Below are positions 43,851-54,829 of a DNA stretch of 64,000 bases, one piece after another. The stretch comes from an uncultured Sphingomonadaceae bacterium (GTDB taxonomy: Bacteria > Pseudomonadota > Alphaproteobacteria > Sphingomonadales > Sphingomonadaceae). Below the pieces are notes generated by a model. The model had not been told where the DNA came from and did no database searches. It was given only the letters and a program-made list of their open reading frames with translations. Within the stretch, counting starts at the first letter, position 1; each line of letters opens with the position of its first letter. The translations under genes and the position numbers were made by a program. The stretch lies in the NCBI GenBank assembly GCA_947501325.1, contig CANMVC010000002.1, positions 1 through 64,000 of the forward strand, written 5' to 3'.

Positions 43851-46286
43851 ATGTCTCAGTCTGATTCCCCATCTGCCGCTAATCCTGAAGCCAAAGCACT
43901 ACCTTTATTGCCGCTGCGTGACATAGTTGTTTTCCCGAATATGATCGTACCGCTTTTTGTCGGTCGAGATAAATCGGTCGTGGCTCTGGAACAGGCGATG
44001 GATAGCGACAAGGAAATTTTCCTGGTGGCCCAACTCGATCCAGCGGAAGATGATCCGGGACGCGATCAGCTTTATGATCTTGGTGTGGTCGCGACGGTGC
44101 TTCAGCTTTTGAAATTGCCCGATGGGACGGTCCGTGTGCTGGTTGAAGGCAAACAGCGGGCAAAACATGTCTCGTTGGATGCACAAAGTGACGGTTTTGT
44201 GCTCGCTAATGTGGAATTGATCGAGGAACAATCGGTAGAAGGCCCGGAAGCAACAGCTTTGATGCGGTCGGTGGTCGAACAATTTGAAAATTATTCCAAG
44301 CTCAACAAGAAAATGCCCGCCGAAACTGTGGTGCAGCTTGGTGAGATTGAAGAAGCGTCGCGTTTGGCAGATGCGGTTGCCGCCAATATCAATGTTAAAG
44401 TCGCAGATAAACAGAGCCTTTTGATCGAGAGCGATCCAGTCAAACGCCTCGAAATGGCTTTTGCCTTTATGGAAGGCGAACTCGGCGTTCTACAGGTCGA
44501 AAAGAAAATCCGCGGCCGTGTCAAACGGCAGATGGAGAAAACCCAACGCGAATATTATCTGAATGAACAGATGAAAGCGATTCAGCGCGAGCTGGGTGAC
44601 GGCGAAGACGGCGAAGGCGATGAAATGTCGGCTTTGGGCAAGAAAATTGAGGAGATGAAACTCTCCAAAGAAGCCAAAGCCAAGGCGACCGCAGAATATA
44701 AGAAGCTGAAAGGCATGCAGCCAATGTCAGCCGAGGCAACGGTTGTTCGCAATTATCTGGACGTGCTGCTGGGTCTGCCATGGGGCAAGAAATCCCGGCT
44801 AAAGAAAGACATCAAGCAAGCCGAGAAGGTTCTCGATGATGATCATTTCGCTCTGGAAAAAGTGAAAGAGCGGATCGTCGAGTATCTTGCGGTGCAAGCG
44901 CGGACGAACAAGCTCAAAGGGCCTATCCTGTGTCTCGTTGGCCCTCCGGGTGTTGGTAAAACCTCTCTGGGCCGCTCTATTGCGCGGGCCACGGGGCGTG
45001 AATTTGTTCGCCAGTCACTCGGCGGCGTGCGTGATGAAGCCGAAATTCGGGGACATCGCCGGACTTATATCGGTTCGCTGCCCGGCAAAATCGTATCGAA
45101 CCTGAAGAAGGCGGGTACTTCCAATCCGCTGTTCTTGCTCGATGAAATTGACAAATTGGGTCAGGATTTCCGCGGCGATCCGGCGTCAGCGCTGCTGGAA
45201 GTGCTGGATCCGGAACAGAATGACAAGTTTCAGGATCACTATCTCGAAATTGATATCGACTTGTCCGACATCATGTTTGTCACAACCGCCAATTCGCTCA
45301 ATCTGCCACAGCCGTTGCTTGATCGGATGGAGATTATCCGGCTTGAAGGCTATACCGAAGATGAGAAAGTCGAGATTGCGAAACGGCATCTGATTGAAAA
45401 GCAGATTGATGCACATGGTCTGAAAAAGGGAGAATTCTCTCTCCATGACGATGCGCTGCGCGATCTGATCCGCTATTATACACGGGAAGCCGGTGTTCGG
45501 ACATTAGAGCGAGAAATCGCAAAGCTTGCCCGGAAAGCGTTGCGCCGTATCCTGGAAGGTGAATATAAAAGCGTGGAAATTACGCCCGATAGCCTTTCCG
45601 AATATGCGGGTGTGCGCAAATATCGCCATGGCGTAGGTGAGGAAGAAAATCAGGTTGGTGCCGTAACGGGTCTTGCCTGGACCGAAGTGGGCGGTGAGTT
45701 GCTCACTATAGAGTCTGTAACGGTGTCCGGCAAAGGTCAGATTAAGACGACCGGTAAGCTGGGTGAAGTGATGACGGAGTCGGTTCAGGCCGCTTTATCT
45801 TTCGTGAAGGCACGCGCGCCGACATATGGCATCAAGCCGAGCGTTTTTGGCCGTAAAGATATTCATATCCACTTGCCCGAAGGCGCTGTTCCGAAAGACG
45901 GCCCTTCTGCCGGCGTGGGTATCGTGACGGCCATTGTATCCACTCTGACCGGTATCCCGGTTCGCCGCGATGTTGCAATGACGGGTGAAGTTACCTTACG
46001 TGGACGCGTTTTACCCATTGGCGGGCTGAAAGAGAAGCTGCTGGCAGCGCTGCGTGGCGGTATCACGACGGTCTTGATTCCTGCTGAAAATGAGAAGGAT
46101 CTCGTCGAGATTCCGGAAAACATCACGTCTGCTCTGAAGATAATTCCTGTCAAACATGCTGACGAAGTTCTGGCTTTGGCTTTGGCTGAAAAGGTTCAAC
46201 CGATTGAGTGGAGCGATGCGGACGAGCTCGCTAGTCATGCCACCGCCCCTGTTTCGGATGATGCGGGGTCTACAGCAAGGCATTAA
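43851..46286 (+). CDS. lon: ATP-dependent protease Lon
   Basis: This is a cytoplasmic AAA+ protease of 811 residues, full length. The N-terminal substrate domain begins LPLLPLRDIVVFPNMIVPLFVGR, the ATPase domain has GPPGVGKTSLGRSIA, and the Ser/Lys protease domain has the nucleophile in PKDGPSAGVGI and the Lys in VLPIGGLKEKLLAA. It degrades misfolded and regulatory proteins. A heat-shock-type promoter precedes it, and the HU gene follows, an order common in proteobacteria. Confidence 0.97.
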   Translation: MSQSDSPSAANPEAKALPLLPLRDIVVFPNMIVPLFVGRDKSVVALEQAMDSDKEIFLVAQLDPAEDDPGRDQLYDLGVVATVLQLLKLPDGTVRVLVEGKQRAKHVSLDAQSDGFVLANVELIEEQSVEGPEATALMRSVVEQFENYSKLNKKMPAETVVQLGEIEEASRLADAVAANINVKVADKQSLLIESDPVKRLEMAFAFMEGELGVLQVEKKIRGRVKRQMEKTQREYYLNEQMKAIQRELGDGEDGEGDEMSALGKKIEEMKLSKEAKAKATAEYKKLKGMQPMSAEATVVRNYLDVLLGLPWGKKSRLKKDIKQAEKVLDDDHFALEKVKERIVEYLAVQARTNKLKGPILCLVGPPGVGKTSLGRSIARATGREFVRQSLGGVRDEAEIRGHRRTYIGSLPGKIVSNLKKAGTSNPLFLLDEIDKLGQDFRGDPASALLEVLDPEQNDKFQDHYLEIDIDLSDIMFVTTANSLNLPQPLLDRMEIIRLEGYTEDEKVEIAKRHLIEKQIDAHGLKKGEFSLHDDALRDLIRYYTREAGVRTLEREIAKLARKALRRILEGEYKSVEITPDSLSEYAGVRKYRHGVGEEENQVGAVTGLAWTEVGGELLTIESVTVSGKGQIKTTGKLGEVMTESVQAALSFVKARAPTYGIKPSVFGRKDIHIHLPEGAVPKDGPSAGVGIVTAIVSTLTGIPVRRDVAMTGEVTLRGRVLPIGGLKEKLLAALRGGITTVLIPAENEKDLVEIPENITSALKIIPVKHADEVLALALAEKVQPIEWSDADELASHATAPVSDDAGSTARH

Positions 46287-46436
46287 CCGCAGAGTCGCGC
46301 GATTCGTTGCAGACTGTCATCCCTGAGACAAGGGAGCGTTGGCCGATTATATTGGCGGAAAATGTCCAAAAATGGACCAAATTTAACCGTTTGCCAGAAA
46401 TATTGCATCTTTGACCCAAAAAATGGCGGTTTTCCT

Positions 46437-46465
46437 TTGACTCAAGGGGTGTTCTTGTAGTTACT
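46437..46465 (+). promoter_or_regulatory. Weak candidate promoter of the HU gene
   Basis: TTGACT at 46437-46442 is followed after 17 bases by GTTACT, a poor -10 match. The surrounding 240-base gap after lon holds no gene and is fairly A/T-rich near 46350-46430. Only the -35-like hexamer is convincing. Confidence 0.25.
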
Positions 46466-46526
46466 GACGCCAGACAAAGTTGCGATTCAATCAAGAATTG
46501 CTTTTAGAGAAGGGGGGATACCCATT

Positions 46527-46802
46527 ATGAATAAACAGGATCTTATCAGTAGCGTTGCAGATCACAGTGGTCTCAGCAAAAGCGATGCCGGCAAAGCCGT
46601 TGACGCAGTTTTCGATTCTATCACAGGTTCACTGAAGAGCGGCAATGAAGTCCGTCTCGTTGGTTTTGGGACGTTTTCTACATCAAAGCGTAAAGCTTCT
46701 ACAGGCCGTAACCCACGCACGGGTGAGCCAATGCAGATTCCTGCATCTACACAAGCGAAATTCAAAGCCGGCAAGGGCTTGAAAGACGCCGTTAATAAAT
46801 AA
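46527..46802 (+). CDS. HU family DNA-binding protein
   Basis: This is a histone-like protein of 91 residues that bends DNA as a dimer. MNKQDLISSVADHSGLSKSD and the arm motif GRNPRTGEPMQIPAS are clear. It could also be called hupB, but HU-alpha and HU-beta cannot be distinguished here. A strong AGAAGGGGGG site precedes the start, and two terminators follow. Confidence 0.95.
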   Translation: MNKQDLISSVADHSGLSKSDAGKAVDAVFDSITGSLKSGNEVRLVGFGTFSTSKRKASTGRNPRTGEPMQIPASTQAKFKAGKGLKDAVNK

Positions 46803-46808
46803 GTAATT

Positions 46809-46839
46809 GGGGGAGTGCCTGGGCACTCCCCCTTTTTTT
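46809..46839 (+). terminator. Strong Rho-independent terminator after the HU gene
   Basis: GGGGGAGTGCC at 46809-46819 is perfectly complementary to GGCACTCCCCC at 46822-46832, followed by seven T. Confidence 0.95.
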
Positions 46840-46862
46840 CGCACTTTGTTCTGAAAAATTCA

Positions 46863-46891
46863 GGCGGGTTCCATTGGAGCCCGCCTTTTTT
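46863..46891 (+). terminator. Second Rho-independent terminator after the HU gene
   Basis: GGCGGG pairs with CCCGCC around an inner TCC/GGA stem, followed by six T. It stands 23 bases behind the first terminator. From here to 47087 I see no further gene. Confidence 0.85.
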
Positions 46892-47087
46892 CATGGGGAT
46901 GGGATATTCAGGGAAAATAACTGTTCGGTGATAGCGCTCCGCTGTTCGCTTTCTGACTGTCTGAACGAAGATGGCGGGAGCTATTATGGTTATTGAGGGC
47001 CGTTACCCTTGCGTCAGGTCACCCTTCGCTTGCGTTCGGGATTTTCGCGGAAAACAATCCGCCAGATTGTTTTTGAATCCTTGAAAT

Positions 47088-47163
<76 letters not shown>

Positions 47164-47230
47164 TTATTTGGTATCTTTCATATATAGGGCACGCGTCTGG
47201 AAGAACAACCGTCTGATGGGCTATCTTGAC

Positions 47231-48343
47231 TTATCCAAATGTTCCGCCTCTGCGGCCTGGATGTCGGTCGATCGCCATTAAAATCCCGATACAGATCATG
47301 ATCGTCATCATGGATGATCCGCCATGGCTCAAAAAGGGCAGCGGGATGCCGACGACAGGCGCGAGGCCCATGACCATCATCAGGTTGATCGCGACGTAGA
47401 AAAATATCGTGGTCGAAAGCCCTGCGGCTACGAGCTGCGAGAAGCGCGTTTTGGCTTTCATGGCTACGCCAAGCCCCCAGCGGAATAATAGGAAGAAGCC
47501 AAACAATACGGCCACGCCGCCCATCAAGCCCCATTCTTCCGCCATCGTAGCGAAAACAAAGTCGGTATGGCCTTCGGGAAGATAATCAAGATGGCTTTGT
47601 GTTCCGTTCAGGAAGCCCTTGCCAAATATCCCGCCGGAACCGATCGCGATCTTGGACTGGCTGATATGATATCCCGCCCCTAATGGATCATTTTCGGGAT
47701 TGAGAAATGTAGTTACCCGGCGTTGTTGATATTCCTCCAGCCCAAAGAAATAGGCGAGGGGCGCGATAACGGCCACAGCCGCTGCGCCGCCGACAAATAG
47801 CCGCATGGGAAGCCCCGCCAAGAAAGCGACCGTCATGGCACCTGCCAACACAGTGATTGTCGTTCCAAGATCGGGTTGCAACAATATCAATGCACAGGGA
47901 AAGGCGAGCAGTACGAGCAGTGGCCATATCGCGCCCCATGTCCTGATCTGACCGGCAGGCAGCAAGTCATAGAAACGTGCGACGGCAAGAATGATCGCAG
48001 GCTTCATCAGCTCAGAGGGTTGAATGCGGATGAAACCCAGGTTCAGCCATCTTTGGCTACCCCCGCCAACCGCGCCAATCAGTTCCACGCCGAGAAGCAT
48101 GATCACCACTACGATGTAGACGGGGAAAGCTATGGTCTTCCAGAAATTTTCCTTCAGCCTAGAAAAGACAATCGCCATGCCCAAAAAGACCAGAAACCGG
48201 ACCATGTGCAAGCCCGCCCAAGGGGTCAGACTTCCTCCAGCCGCAGAATAGAGCACAACGAAACCAAAGCTTGCCATGACCAAAAGCAGTAAAATCGTTT
48301 TCCACGGAAGCTGCGCAATGGGTGCGGGAATAAAATCGTTCAA
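47231..48343 (-). CDS. rodA: Rod shape-determining protein RodA (SEDS glycosyltransferase)
   Basis: This is a polytopic membrane protein of 370 residues that polymerises peptidoglycan glycan strands during elongation. It has about ten hydrophobic helices, the SEDS signatures RWLNLGFIRIQPSELMKPAI and LPFLSHGGSSMM, and the catalytic-region GHTDFVFA. It works with PBP2, encoded immediately upstream. The gene is the last of the leftward cell-shape operon. Confidence 0.95.
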   Translation of the reverse strand: MNDFIPAPIAQLPWKTILLLLVMASFGFVVLYSAAGGSLTPWAGLHMVRFLVFLGMAIVFSRLKENFWKTIAFPVYIVVVIMLLGVELIGAVGGGSQRWLNLGFIRIQPSELMKPAIILAVARFYDLLPAGQIRTWGAIWPLLVLLAFPCALILLQPDLGTTITVLAGAMTVAFLAGLPMRLFVGGAAAVAVIAPLAYFFGLEEYQQRRVTTFLNPENDPLGAGYHISQSKIAIGSGGIFGKGFLNGTQSHLDYLPEGHTDFVFATMAEEWGLMGGVAVLFGFFLLFRWGLGVAMKAKTRFSQLVAAGLSTTIFFYVAINLMMVMGLAPVVGIPLPFLSHGGSSMMTIMICIGILMAIDRHPGRRGGTFG

Positions 48344-48361
48344 CGCTTAACGCCCCATGCC

Positions 48362-50338
48362 CTATTGGCCCATTTCAGTATCAGGTATTTCGCCCGCCGC
48401 GACGGCACCTTCTTGCGTTATGCGTCCCTCGGCAATTGCTTTTTCAATCGCGACTTTCGCACGGTAGGCGGTCAGTTTCTTATCCATTCTTTCGCTAATC
48501 GTGCCGCCCCAGCCTTTTTCCAGGTCGGTCAGGATGTTCATCGCTTTCTCTCGGTCATATAAAAATGTTAAGACGTCGCGCGCAACTGGATAGGCTGCCC
48601 CCGACCCGCCACCATGTTCAACTACGACCGCCGCTGCATAGCGTGGATTATCCACCGGTGCGAAACAGACAAACAGACCATGATCGCGGAATTTCCACGC
48701 GACGTCACTGCCGCCCCGTCCAAAATCAAGATTCACCACTTGCGCTGTCCCGGTTTTGCCCGCCATTTTTACGTCATCCAGGGGCAATCTAGCGCGCCGC
48801 GCTGTGCCCGCACCATTGACGACCTGGCTCATTGCTTCATGGATATAGGCCATATGTTCCGGGTCAATATTCAAAGTCTCGACCGGCTTGCGTTTTCCGT
48901 CGAGTAACAGATGTGGCATCATTTTCTTACCGGTGGCAATGCGCGCGGACATTACGGCCAGTTGCAAGGGGTTAGCCAGCATATAGCCTTGACCGATCGT
49001 AGCGTTCACTGTGTCAAAAGCCTGCCATGGTCTATCAAATTTCTTCATTTTCCACTGGGGATCCGGCACTGTACCGTAAAATTGGTTGGTGACCGGCAGC
49101 GGGAATTCTTGGCCCAGGCCAAGCCTGTTGGCCATCAAAGCAATCGGGTTCATCCCGATCCTTTGCGCAAAATGATAAAAATAGACATCGCAGCTTTGAT
49201 ATATGCCCTTGGCCATATCAACGCGGCCATGACCACGCCGGTTCCAGCAACGGAAGCGGCGATTACCCACCCGAAGACCGCCATTGCAGTTTACCGTTTC
49301 GTCGGGGCTGAGCCCGGCTTCAAGAAAAGCGAGGCCGACCATCGGTTTGATGGTTGAGCCGGGCGGAAACAGGCCCTTCAGAGATTTGTCACGCAACGGC
49401 ACATGGTCATCGTCTCGCAACATTCCATATTCTGTCTGACCAATTCCATCAGAGAAGCTGTTGGGATCAAAAGAGGGCATCGAGGTCATCGTCAGAATGT
49501 CACCGGTTTCGCAATCCATTACGACCACCGAACCGGATTCAGGGCCAAGACGGCGCGCGGCATATTCCTGCAAATCGATATCAAGTGTCATCTGCATGGG
49601 TTTGCCAGGGATATCCGGCCGACTGTCGAGCTCCCGGACGATTTTGCCGCGGGCTGTGACTTCTACACGTTTGGCTCCGGGTTTGCCCTGAAGGTGATCC
49701 TCGAAAGTTTTCTCAAGACCATCCTTGCCGATCTTATATCCCGGCGTGACCAAGATAGGATCAGGGTTTTCTTTATAGTCCTCGGCCGAGGCAATCCCCA
49801 CATAACCGACCAGATGACCGACGGCGGCCCCCGTCGGATAAAAGCGCGAAAAGCCCTGTCGCGGGGACACACCTGGCAGATCGGGTAGACGGACGCTAAC
49901 GGCTGCGAAGCTTTCCCAGTCCAGTCCCGTAGCAACCTGTACGGGTTGAAAGCTTGAGGCTTGCTCAAGCTCTTTGTTTATCCGGTCAATTTCTTCCTGG
50001 TTCAGTGACAGGAGCTCGGCCAGCGTCGCGACGGTTTTTTCCTTGTCGCGCATGCGGTCCGGAATAAGGTCGACCCTGAAATCTGTTTTATTATTTGCTA
50101 TCGGCTTACCGTTGCGATCAATCAGCCAGCCCCGTCGCGGCGGTACAAGCGTCAGGTTGACCCGGTTGCTTTCCGACAAAAGCTGATAGCGTTCATTTTC
50201 GGCCACCGAAATATAAGCCATCCGCCCGGCGAGAAGGACGCCAATTCCGGCCTGTAATCCCCCAATTACAGTAGCGCGCCGTGAAAAGGTGAGGGCCTGC
50301 ACTGCTCCACTAATGGTCTTGCCGCTGGATATACTCAT
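48362..50338 (-). CDS. mrdA: Penicillin-binding protein 2
   Basis: This is the transpeptidase of the elongation complex, 658 residues. It has an N-terminal membrane anchor (near residues 20-45), a pedestal domain with RGWLIDRNGKPIANN, and the transpeptidase domain with the active Ser in PPGSTIKPM, then SCDVYFY and KTGTAQ. The start at 50338 overlaps the mreD stop (ATGA). A C-terminal helical tail of about 40 residues extends past the usual end. Confidence 0.95.
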   Translation of the reverse strand: MSISSGKTISGAVQALTFSRRATVIGGLQAGIGVLLAGRMAYISVAENERYQLLSESNRVNLTLVPPRRGWLIDRNGKPIANNKTDFRVDLIPDRMRDKEKTVATLAELLSLNQEEIDRINKELEQASSFQPVQVATGLDWESFAAVSVRLPDLPGVSPRQGFSRFYPTGAAVGHLVGYVGIASAEDYKENPDPILVTPGYKIGKDGLEKTFEDHLQGKPGAKRVEVTARGKIVRELDSRPDIPGKPMQMTLDIDLQEYAARRLGPESGSVVVMDCETGDILTMTSMPSFDPNSFSDGIGQTEYGMLRDDDHVPLRDKSLKGLFPPGSTIKPMVGLAFLEAGLSPDETVNCNGGLRVGNRRFRCWNRRGHGRVDMAKGIYQSCDVYFYHFAQRIGMNPIALMANRLGLGQEFPLPVTNQFYGTVPDPQWKMKKFDRPWQAFDTVNATIGQGYMLANPLQLAVMSARIATGKKMMPHLLLDGKRKPVETLNIDPEHMAYIHEAMSQVVNGAGTARRARLPLDDVKMAGKTGTAQVVNLDFGRGGSDVAWKFRDHGLFVCFAPVDNPRYAAAVVVEHGGGSGAAYPVARDVLTFLYDREKAMNILTDLEKGWGGTISERMDKKLTAYRAKVAIEKAIAEGRITQEGAVAAGEIPDTEMGQ

Positions 50339-50850
50339 TGCGCCACCCGCCAATTATCTATCGCTCCGATCAAGCGGGTTACGAAGGGGTATAACAGGAT
50401 CGAGAGCAAAATTTGCGGTATCAATATTTCGAGCCGGAGCAAATTGCTTTGAAAGTCGATGATAAGCATTCCGCATATTAGCACAAAAATGATCGAAAGG
50501 GAGGCTATAAGCCAGTCCTGCCAATAATCCCGGCCAACACCACGCCGGTCGAGCGTTTCGAGTGCAATAAATACGAGCGACCACAAAAATGCGGCGCTGC
50601 CAAAGGGTTGCCCGCTGAAAATATCATCTACCATTCCCAATGGGAAGCCTGCCCATACCGGCCAATAGCCCGGTCGGATCAAGCGCCAGGACAGCAATAC
50701 CAAAAGCCCCATTGGCGGCAAGATAGGATAGTCGGTGATCAGGGGAAGAGCAGTGATCATCGAACCTAATATGACGGTGATAGACGGGATAAACTTGATA
50801 CGAAATTGAGACGGCTGCCGGTTGATACGAGAGCGATAGGACTTCGCCAT
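50335..50850 (-). CDS. mreD: Rod shape-determining protein MreD
   Basis: This is a small membrane protein of 171 residues with about five helices, including LPLITDYPILPPMGLLVLLSW and WAGFPLGMVDDIFSGQPFGS, the latter a family signature. It is an inner-membrane member of the cell-elongation complex. It overlaps mreC by one base and mrdA by four. Confidence 0.92.
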   Translation of the reverse strand: MAKSYRSRINRQPSQFRIKFIPSITVILGSMITALPLITDYPILPPMGLLVLLSWRLIRPGYWPVWAGFPLGMVDDIFSGQPFGSAAFLWSLVFIALETLDRRGVGRDYWQDWLIASLSIIFVLICGMLIIDFQSNLLRLEILIPQILLSILLYPFVTRLIGAIDNWRVAQ

Positions 50851-51758
50851 TATTCTCCGCCTTCGATATCGGTTTCGGCTCCATCGATATTTTCTTTCGC
50901 GATGGCAGCTACAGTTTCGGCCTGAAACATCGGTTGTACGATGACATGACTAACTTTTGCTGAATTGGCCAATATCCGGGCGATTGCTCCCGTCTCCGTT
51001 TTGCGGATGACAACTGCGACCGGAATGCCAGGCGCATACAGGCCACCGCTGCCCGATGTGATGAGCAAATCGCCGCCCTTGAACGGATTGGTTCCCAAAT
51101 TAATCGGGCGTATCTCGACGGTCCCATCGCCTCGCCCTGTTGCAAAAGCGGGTAGTTCATCGCTTGCCCGCTTTACAGGGGTGACATTTTGGCCATCGGA
51201 AACGAGTAATATCCGGGCAGTCGTCGGGCCCGCTTCCAGAACGCGTCCGACCAGGCCTTCCGGCGCCCGGACCGGTTGACCGATCAAAATGCCGTCTGTT
51301 GTGCCGAGGCCAAGAGTGGCCATGCGCCGCGAGCTGGAAGAGGTGGAACTTATCAACCGCGCCATACCGATGGCATCGGGGACCTCTTTGTCGAGATCAA
51401 GCAATCGCTTCAACCGCTCGTTTTCCTGTTTGAGCGCGCGCGCTTCCAGTATTTCGATTCGATTACTTTTTAACTCGCGCTTCATCGCGGCATTTTTTGA
51501 TGCGGCGTTGAAATAGGCGGAGATATTCTCGCCGGCACTGCCAGTCGCTCCGCCGACCTCGGAAAGGGTTTTGCTAATCGGGGCAGTGGCTTCTGCGCCG
51601 ATGGTACGGAGAACCGCAAAGCCCTGTGGATCAAAAATAGAGATAAGCAGCAAGAGGAGCCCGACAACAGCTCCTAATATGCCCAGTAAATAGCTGGCGA
51701 ATATGCTATATTGCGCCCGCTTGGAAAATCCTGGGCGCCGGTTATTTGGCGGCGCCAT
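50850..51758 (-). CDS. mreC: Rod shape-determining protein MreC
   Basis: This is a bitopic periplasmic protein of 302 residues that activates PBP2-RodA. It has one membrane helix near residues 15-40, a coiled coil around 75-115, and the beta-domain motifs GLVGRVLEAGPTTARILLVSD and LGTNPFKGGDLLITSGSGGLY. A C-terminal Glu-rich tail is usual in Alphaproteobacteria. It is followed directly by mreD. Confidence 0.94.
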   Translation of the reverse strand: MAPPNNRRPGFSKRAQYSIFASYLLGILGAVVGLLLLLISIFDPQGFAVLRTIGAEATAPISKTLSEVGGATGSAGENISAYFNAASKNAAMKRELKSNRIEILEARALKQENERLKRLLDLDKEVPDAIGMARLISSTSSSSRRMATLGLGTTDGILIGQPVRAPEGLVGRVLEAGPTTARILLVSDGQNVTPVKRASDELPAFATGRGDGTVEIRPINLGTNPFKGGDLLITSGSGGLYAPGIPVAVVIRKTETGAIARILANSAKVSHVIVQPMFQAETVAAIAKENIDGAETDIEGGE

Positions 51759-51801
51759 TCCTGCTTATCCTTCCACTTTCGTCATGTCAGTATTCTATCC
51801 C

Positions 51802-52866
<1,065 letters not shown>

Positions 52867-53017
52867 TTACGGCGCGAGCCGATCCCTAAACCCAAAGCGA
52901 AATTTTGGCTGAACGGGGGATGAAGTTAACCATATGCGTCGTCCAGCAAAACACCCCGAAAAACTAAGTCACAATCAAGGGTCGCTTGGCATGATCGCTT
53001 GGGCTAGGAATGCTGAT

Positions 53018-54829
53018 ATGTCAATAAGAAGACTCCCAAATAGCCTGATCAACCGCATCGCTGCCGGTGAAGTGGTCGAGCGTCCGGCCAGCGCTCTGAA
53101 AGAGCTGGTTGAAAATGCGATTGATGCCGGAGCTAGCCAGATCAATATCCGCCTCGAACAGGGCGGTCTCGATCTGATCGAGGTCACCGACAATGGTTGC
53201 GGCATGACCCGTGATGACATCGCCCTGGCGCTCGAACGTCACGCAACGTCCAAACTGCCTGATGAAGCGATTGAAATGGTCGCGACATTGGGCTTTCGTG
53301 GCGAAGCGCTCCCGTCAATCGCGAGCGTGGCGCGCTTGACGATAGAGAGTCGCGTAGCGGGTGAAGATGGCTGGACGCGGATCGTCAATCATGGCGAGGT
53401 CGAAAATGATGGACCAGCGGCCATTCCGCCGGGCACCAAAGTCCGGGTCGAGCAGCTGTTTGCCAAAGTCCCCGCCAGACGGAAATTTCTGCGCACGCCG
53501 CGGAGCGAATATGCCGCATGCGTCGATGTCGTGCGGCGGCTTGCAATGGCGCGGCCTGATATCGGGTTCACGCTCACCCATGAAAATCGCAAGGCGATTG
53601 CGGTTCAGGGCGGGGAAAGTGGCCCCGACCGGGTTGCGGCCCTTACCAACAAGGAATTGCGGGCCAATAGCGTCGCTGTCGACCTTGTTCGCGAAGACGT
53701 CCGGCTGTCTGGCGTGGCAGGCCTGCCAACCTATAATCGCGGGGTTGCCGATCATCAGTTTCTTTTCGTCAACGGACGCCCGGTTAAAGACCGGCTGTTG
53801 GTCGGGGCCGTGCGCGGGGCTTATGCGGAAATGCTTGCGCGGGATCGTCATCCAATTGTGGCCCTGTTTATTGACATGCCGCCGGAGCTTGTGGACGTGA
53901 ACGTGCATCCGGCCAAAACCGAGGTTCGCTTCCGTGAGCCGGCGATGATCCGTGGTATGATTGTCAGCGGTTTGCGACGTGCTCTGGATGATGGCGGCTT
54001 TCGTGCGGTCCAGCGTCCGGCCGAATCCGCGCTGGCCAATTGGCAGACGGAACCGCAAGCGCCCGATCCGCAGACAAATATTTTTACGGCGCACGGAGCG
54101 GTTGGGGGCAGGGCGACGTTCCAATCCCAACCTTATCCATCCGCGGTGCAGGATAATGTCGGTGCCTTCCATGCGCTCAATCCCGATGAGCTGGCTCCCC
54201 TCATGGGTCGGGCCGAAGAGGCAGAGCAACCCGTTCCTGCCGCAGTTAGCCATCCACTCGGTATCGCTCGCGGACAAGTATCCCAAACCTATATCGTTGC
54301 CGAAGCGGAGGACGGATTGGTGATTGTCGACCAACATGCCGCTCATGAACGGTTGGTGCTAGAGCGGATGCGCAAGGCCGTGGAGGGCGGTACAGTCGCT
54401 TCTCAGGCCTTGCTCATGGCGGAAGTTGTCGAACTGGACGAAAATGCCTGTGACCGACTGGAAGCGCGCATAGCGGAACTGTCGGAATTCGGGTTGGAAC
54501 TGGAGCGCTTCGGTCCTTCGGCCATGCTGGTGCGGGCCACGCCTGCGATGCTTGGCTCTGGCGATGTCAAAGGCCTCATCACGGATCTGGCAGATGAACT
54601 GGGAGCCTATGACGAGGCATTGTCGCTCAAAGAACGGATCGATCATGTTGCCTCGACCATGGCCTGTCATGGATCGGTGCGGGCAGGGCGGGTGCTCAAC
54701 GTGGCGGAAATGAACGCTTTGCTTCGTGAGATGGAGGTGACCCCGCATTCGGGGCAGTGCAATCACGGCCGTCCGACATGGGTGAAATTGGCGCATGGGG
54801 ACATTGAAAAGCTCTTTGGGAGAAAGTGA
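53018..54829 (+). CDS. mutL: DNA mismatch repair protein MutL
   Basis: MutL couples mismatch recognition to strand cutting. It has 603 residues. The GHKL ATPase domain shows ENAIDAGA, DNGCGM and TLGFRGEAL, and a Pro/Gln-rich linker separates the C-terminal domain. That domain carries DQHAAHERLVLE, matching the metal-binding endonuclease motif of MutL proteins from bacteria without MutH. The start at 53018 (MSIRRLP) has AGGAA upstream and fits the family; the frame is open to 52934. Its stop overlaps the next start. Confidence 0.96.
   Translation: MSIRRLPNSLINRIAAGEVVERPASALKELVENAIDAGASQINIRLEQGGLDLIEVTDNGCGMTRDDIALALERHATSKLPDEAIEMVATLGFRGEALPSIASVARLTIESRVAGEDGWTRIVNHGEVENDGPAAIPPGTKVRVEQLFAKVPARRKFLRTPRSEYAACVDVVRRLAMARPDIGFTLTHENRKAIAVQGGESGPDRVAALTNKELRANSVAVDLVREDVRLSGVAGLPTYNRGVADHQFLFVNGRPVKDRLLVGAVRGAYAEMLARDRHPIVALFIDMPPELVDVNVHPAKTEVRFREPAMIRGMIVSGLRRALDDGGFRAVQRPAESALANWQTEPQAPDPQTNIFTAHGAVGGRATFQSQPYPSAVQDNVGAFHALNPDELAPLMGRAEEAEQPVPAAVSHPLGIARGQVSQTYIVAEAEDGLVIVDQHAAHERLVLERMRKAVEGGTVASQALLMAEVVELDENACDRLEARIAELSEFGLELERFGPSAMLVRATPAMLGSGDVKGLITDLADELGAYDEALSLKERIDHVASTMACHGSVRAGRVLNVAEMNALLREMEVTPHSGQCNHGRPTWVKLAHGDIEKLFGRK

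Noticed and set aside
53315-54346. A 343-codon minus-strand frame opposite mutL
   Set aside because: It is a shadow of a well-conserved gene with biased codon use; its product has no family motif.
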